A stretch of DNA of 64,000 nucleotides from Lentilactobacillus otakiensis DSM 19908 = JCM 15040 (GTDB taxonomy: Bacteria > Bacillota > Bacilli > Lactobacillales > Lactobacillaceae), in the NCBI RefSeq assembly GCF_001434145.1, contig NZ_AZED01000014.1:496001-560000 (forward strand), given 5' to 3'. Of this stretch, positions 62,942 through 64,000 are shown one piece after another (position 1 is the first letter of the stretch; each line of letters begins with the position of its first letter). The translations under genes and the position numbers were made by a program. The notes under the pieces are model-generated. The model searched no databases. It was not told the origin of the DNA and saw only the letters and a list, made by a program, of their open reading frames with translations.

Positions 62942-64000
62942 CTACTCTGGGTTCTTCTTACTCAACTGCCACTGCAGATAGGCGTTGATAAACGGATCCA
63001 AGTCGCCATCCATCACACCACTAACGTTGGCTGTTTCGTAATTGGTCCTGTGATCCTTAACCATAGAGTAAGGATGAAAGACATAGGAACGAATTTGAGA
63101 ACCCCAACCAATATCTTTTTGCTCACCCTCGATTTTGGCCTTTTCTTCAGCCTTCTTCTCTTCTTCACGCTCATACAATTTTGATTTCAACATGTTCATT
63201 GCTGTTTGTCGGTTTTGCAGCTGAGATCTTTGGGCTTGGCTGGCAACCACAATTCCAGTTGGAATATGGGTGATTCGAACAGCTGATGAAGTTTTGTTAA
63301 TGTGCTGGCCACCAGCACCGCTTGATCGATAGACATCAACTCTCAAATCATCTGGATTGATATCAATTGAGACATCGTCATTTAGTTCAGGCATCACATC
63401 AACCGACGCAAATGAAGTGTGTCGACGACCTGCTGAATCAAACGGTGAAAGCCGGACCAACCGATGGATGCCCTTTTCTGAACGGAGATAACCATATGCA
63501 TTTTCACCACTAATCAGAATGGAAACACTGTTTAATCCAGCCACATCACCGACCTGATAGTCCAACGTCTGAACGGTAAAGCCATGCGCTTCAGCCCACC
63601 TGGTGTACATCCGCAGCAACATTGAGCCCCAGTCTTGGGCTTCTGTACCACCGGCTCCAGGATGGATTTCAAGAATTGCGTTGTTATGGTCATACTTACC
63701 ATTCAGCAGTAAATTAAGTTGATAACGATCTAATTTAGATTTCAACTGTTTTTCGTTAGTTTCAAATTCGCCTTCCATCCCTGAATGCGAATCTTCGGTA
63801 ATTAACTCCAAAGTGACTTTCAAATCATCAAGCTGATTCTTCAACGTGACAAAACTATCGCGTTTGTTTTTTAATTGATTGGTTTGATCGATCAATTTCT
63901 GGGCTGACTCCTGGTCATCCCAAAATCCAGGTTCAGCCATCTTCGACTCATTGATGGCGATGCTTTCACTCAAGGCATCAAGGTCAAAGTGACCTCCTAA
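62942..64000 (-). CDS. prfB: Peptide chain release factor 2 (5' end beyond the window, programmed frameshift)
   Basis: At least 343 residues after the shift site. It has the catalytic GGQ motif in YRSSGAGGQHINKTSSAVRITHIPTG, the stop-codon recognition loop (RLVRLSPFDSAGRRHTSFASVDV, containing SPF) and the N-terminal coiled-coil domain. It releases peptides at UGA and UAA. The real start lies past position 64000: the +1 frame continues upstream through TTT GAC CTT GAT GCC. The zero frame carries AGGAGG-TCA-CTT-TGA at 63998-63984, the classic autoregulatory frameshift. It is terminated by the hairpin at 62854-62905. Confidence 0.96.
   Translation of the reverse strand, partial: LGGHFDLDALSESIAINESKMAEPGFWDDQESAQKLIDQTNQLKNKRDSFVTLKNQLDDLKVTLELITEDSHSGMEGEFETNEKQLKSKLDRYQLNLLLNGKYDHNNAILEIHPGAGGTEAQDWGSMLLRMYTRWAEAHGFTVQTLDYQVGDVAGLNSVSILISGENAYGYLRSEKGIHRLVRLSPFDSAGRRHTSFASVDVMPELNDDVSIDINPDDLRVDVYRSSGAGGQHINKTSSAVRITHIPTGIVVASQAQRSQLQNRQTAMNMLKSKLYEREEEKKAEEKAKIEGEQKDIGWGSQIRSYVFHPYSMVKDHRTNYETANVSGVMDGDLDPFINAYLQWQLSKKNPE
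63984..63998 (-). promoter_or_regulatory. prfB programmed +1 frameshift site
   Basis: AGGAGG (63998-63993), a 3-nt spacer TCA, then CTT TGA followed by C (63989-63983). The Shine-Dalgarno-like element 3 nt before CUU-UGA-C matches the E. coli arrangement. Low RF2 favours slippage from CTT to TTT and so raises RF2 synthesis. Confidence 0.93.

Overview
This 64 kb window is chromosomal core sequence from a low-GC Firmicute, almost certainly a member of the Lactobacillaceae. The basis is the gene content and gene order: cdaA-cdaR-glmM-glmS, ung-pta-tsaE-GNAT, secG-esterase-rnr-smpB, gap-pgk-tpiA-eno, rapZ-yvcK-whiA with uvrBA, trxB, galU-gpsA-lgt-hprK, and phoPR-pst. Other support comes from frequent TTG/GTG starts with strong GGAGG sites, an LPXTG/MucBP surface protein, CcpA, CtsR and LexA-type operators, and the prfB frameshift signal. 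I cannot name the genus with confidence.

Layout. 1-9.1 kb is the most accessory part and concerns the cell surface. It holds a YdcF-like membrane protein with a MarR regulator, a LicD-type transferase, an amidase, two tandem tRNA-Asn genes, an orphan TagH ATPase and two GH73 glucosaminidases. Two of the lytic enzymes share GW-like C-terminal modules. 9.2-14.6 kb makes and monitors UDP-GlcNAc precursors (glmS, glmM) together with c-di-AMP synthesis (cdaA, cdaR). 14.7-23.4 kb has a DUF1361 membrane protein, a tyrosine phosphatase-antiporter-murB operon, a DEDDh exonuclease, GNAT-tsaE, pta, ung and a LURP-one-like protein. 23.4-27.4 kb is smpB-rnr-esterase-secG. A chloride channel and an LPXTG protein (27.4-31 kb) separate this from eno-tpiA-pgk-gap.

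35.8-39.6 kb is a mosaic of tRNA-Arg(CCG), an MhqO-like dioxygenase, clpP and an alcohol dehydrogenase. clpP is on the opposite strand to its usual partners. 39.7-47.7 kb is whiA-yvcK-rapZ, uvrA and uvrB. 47.8-54.1 kb has a 5'-nucleotidase-like HD protein, trxB, galU-gpsA-lgt-hprK, YvlD-like and PspC genes. 54.2-62.6 kb is the phosphate regulon: minJ-like PDZ gene, phoP, phoR, then pstSCAB1B2-phoU behind an 11-bp-periodic PhoP box. prfB runs off the right edge through its frameshift site.

I found no CRISPR array, prophage, insertion sequence or new multi-gene defence system. The most novel-looking material is intergenic. First, a four-copy dispersed element shares a 25-nt core and always lies close to a strong hairpin. 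Second, a CcpA-controlled promoter drives a roughly 80-nt terminated transcript with a pyrimidine-rich stretch, which is a candidate small RNA. Third, a LexA-boxed uvrB promoter lies upstream of an intrinsic terminator. Fourth, the gap upstream region carries two promoters, a cre site and a palindrome.
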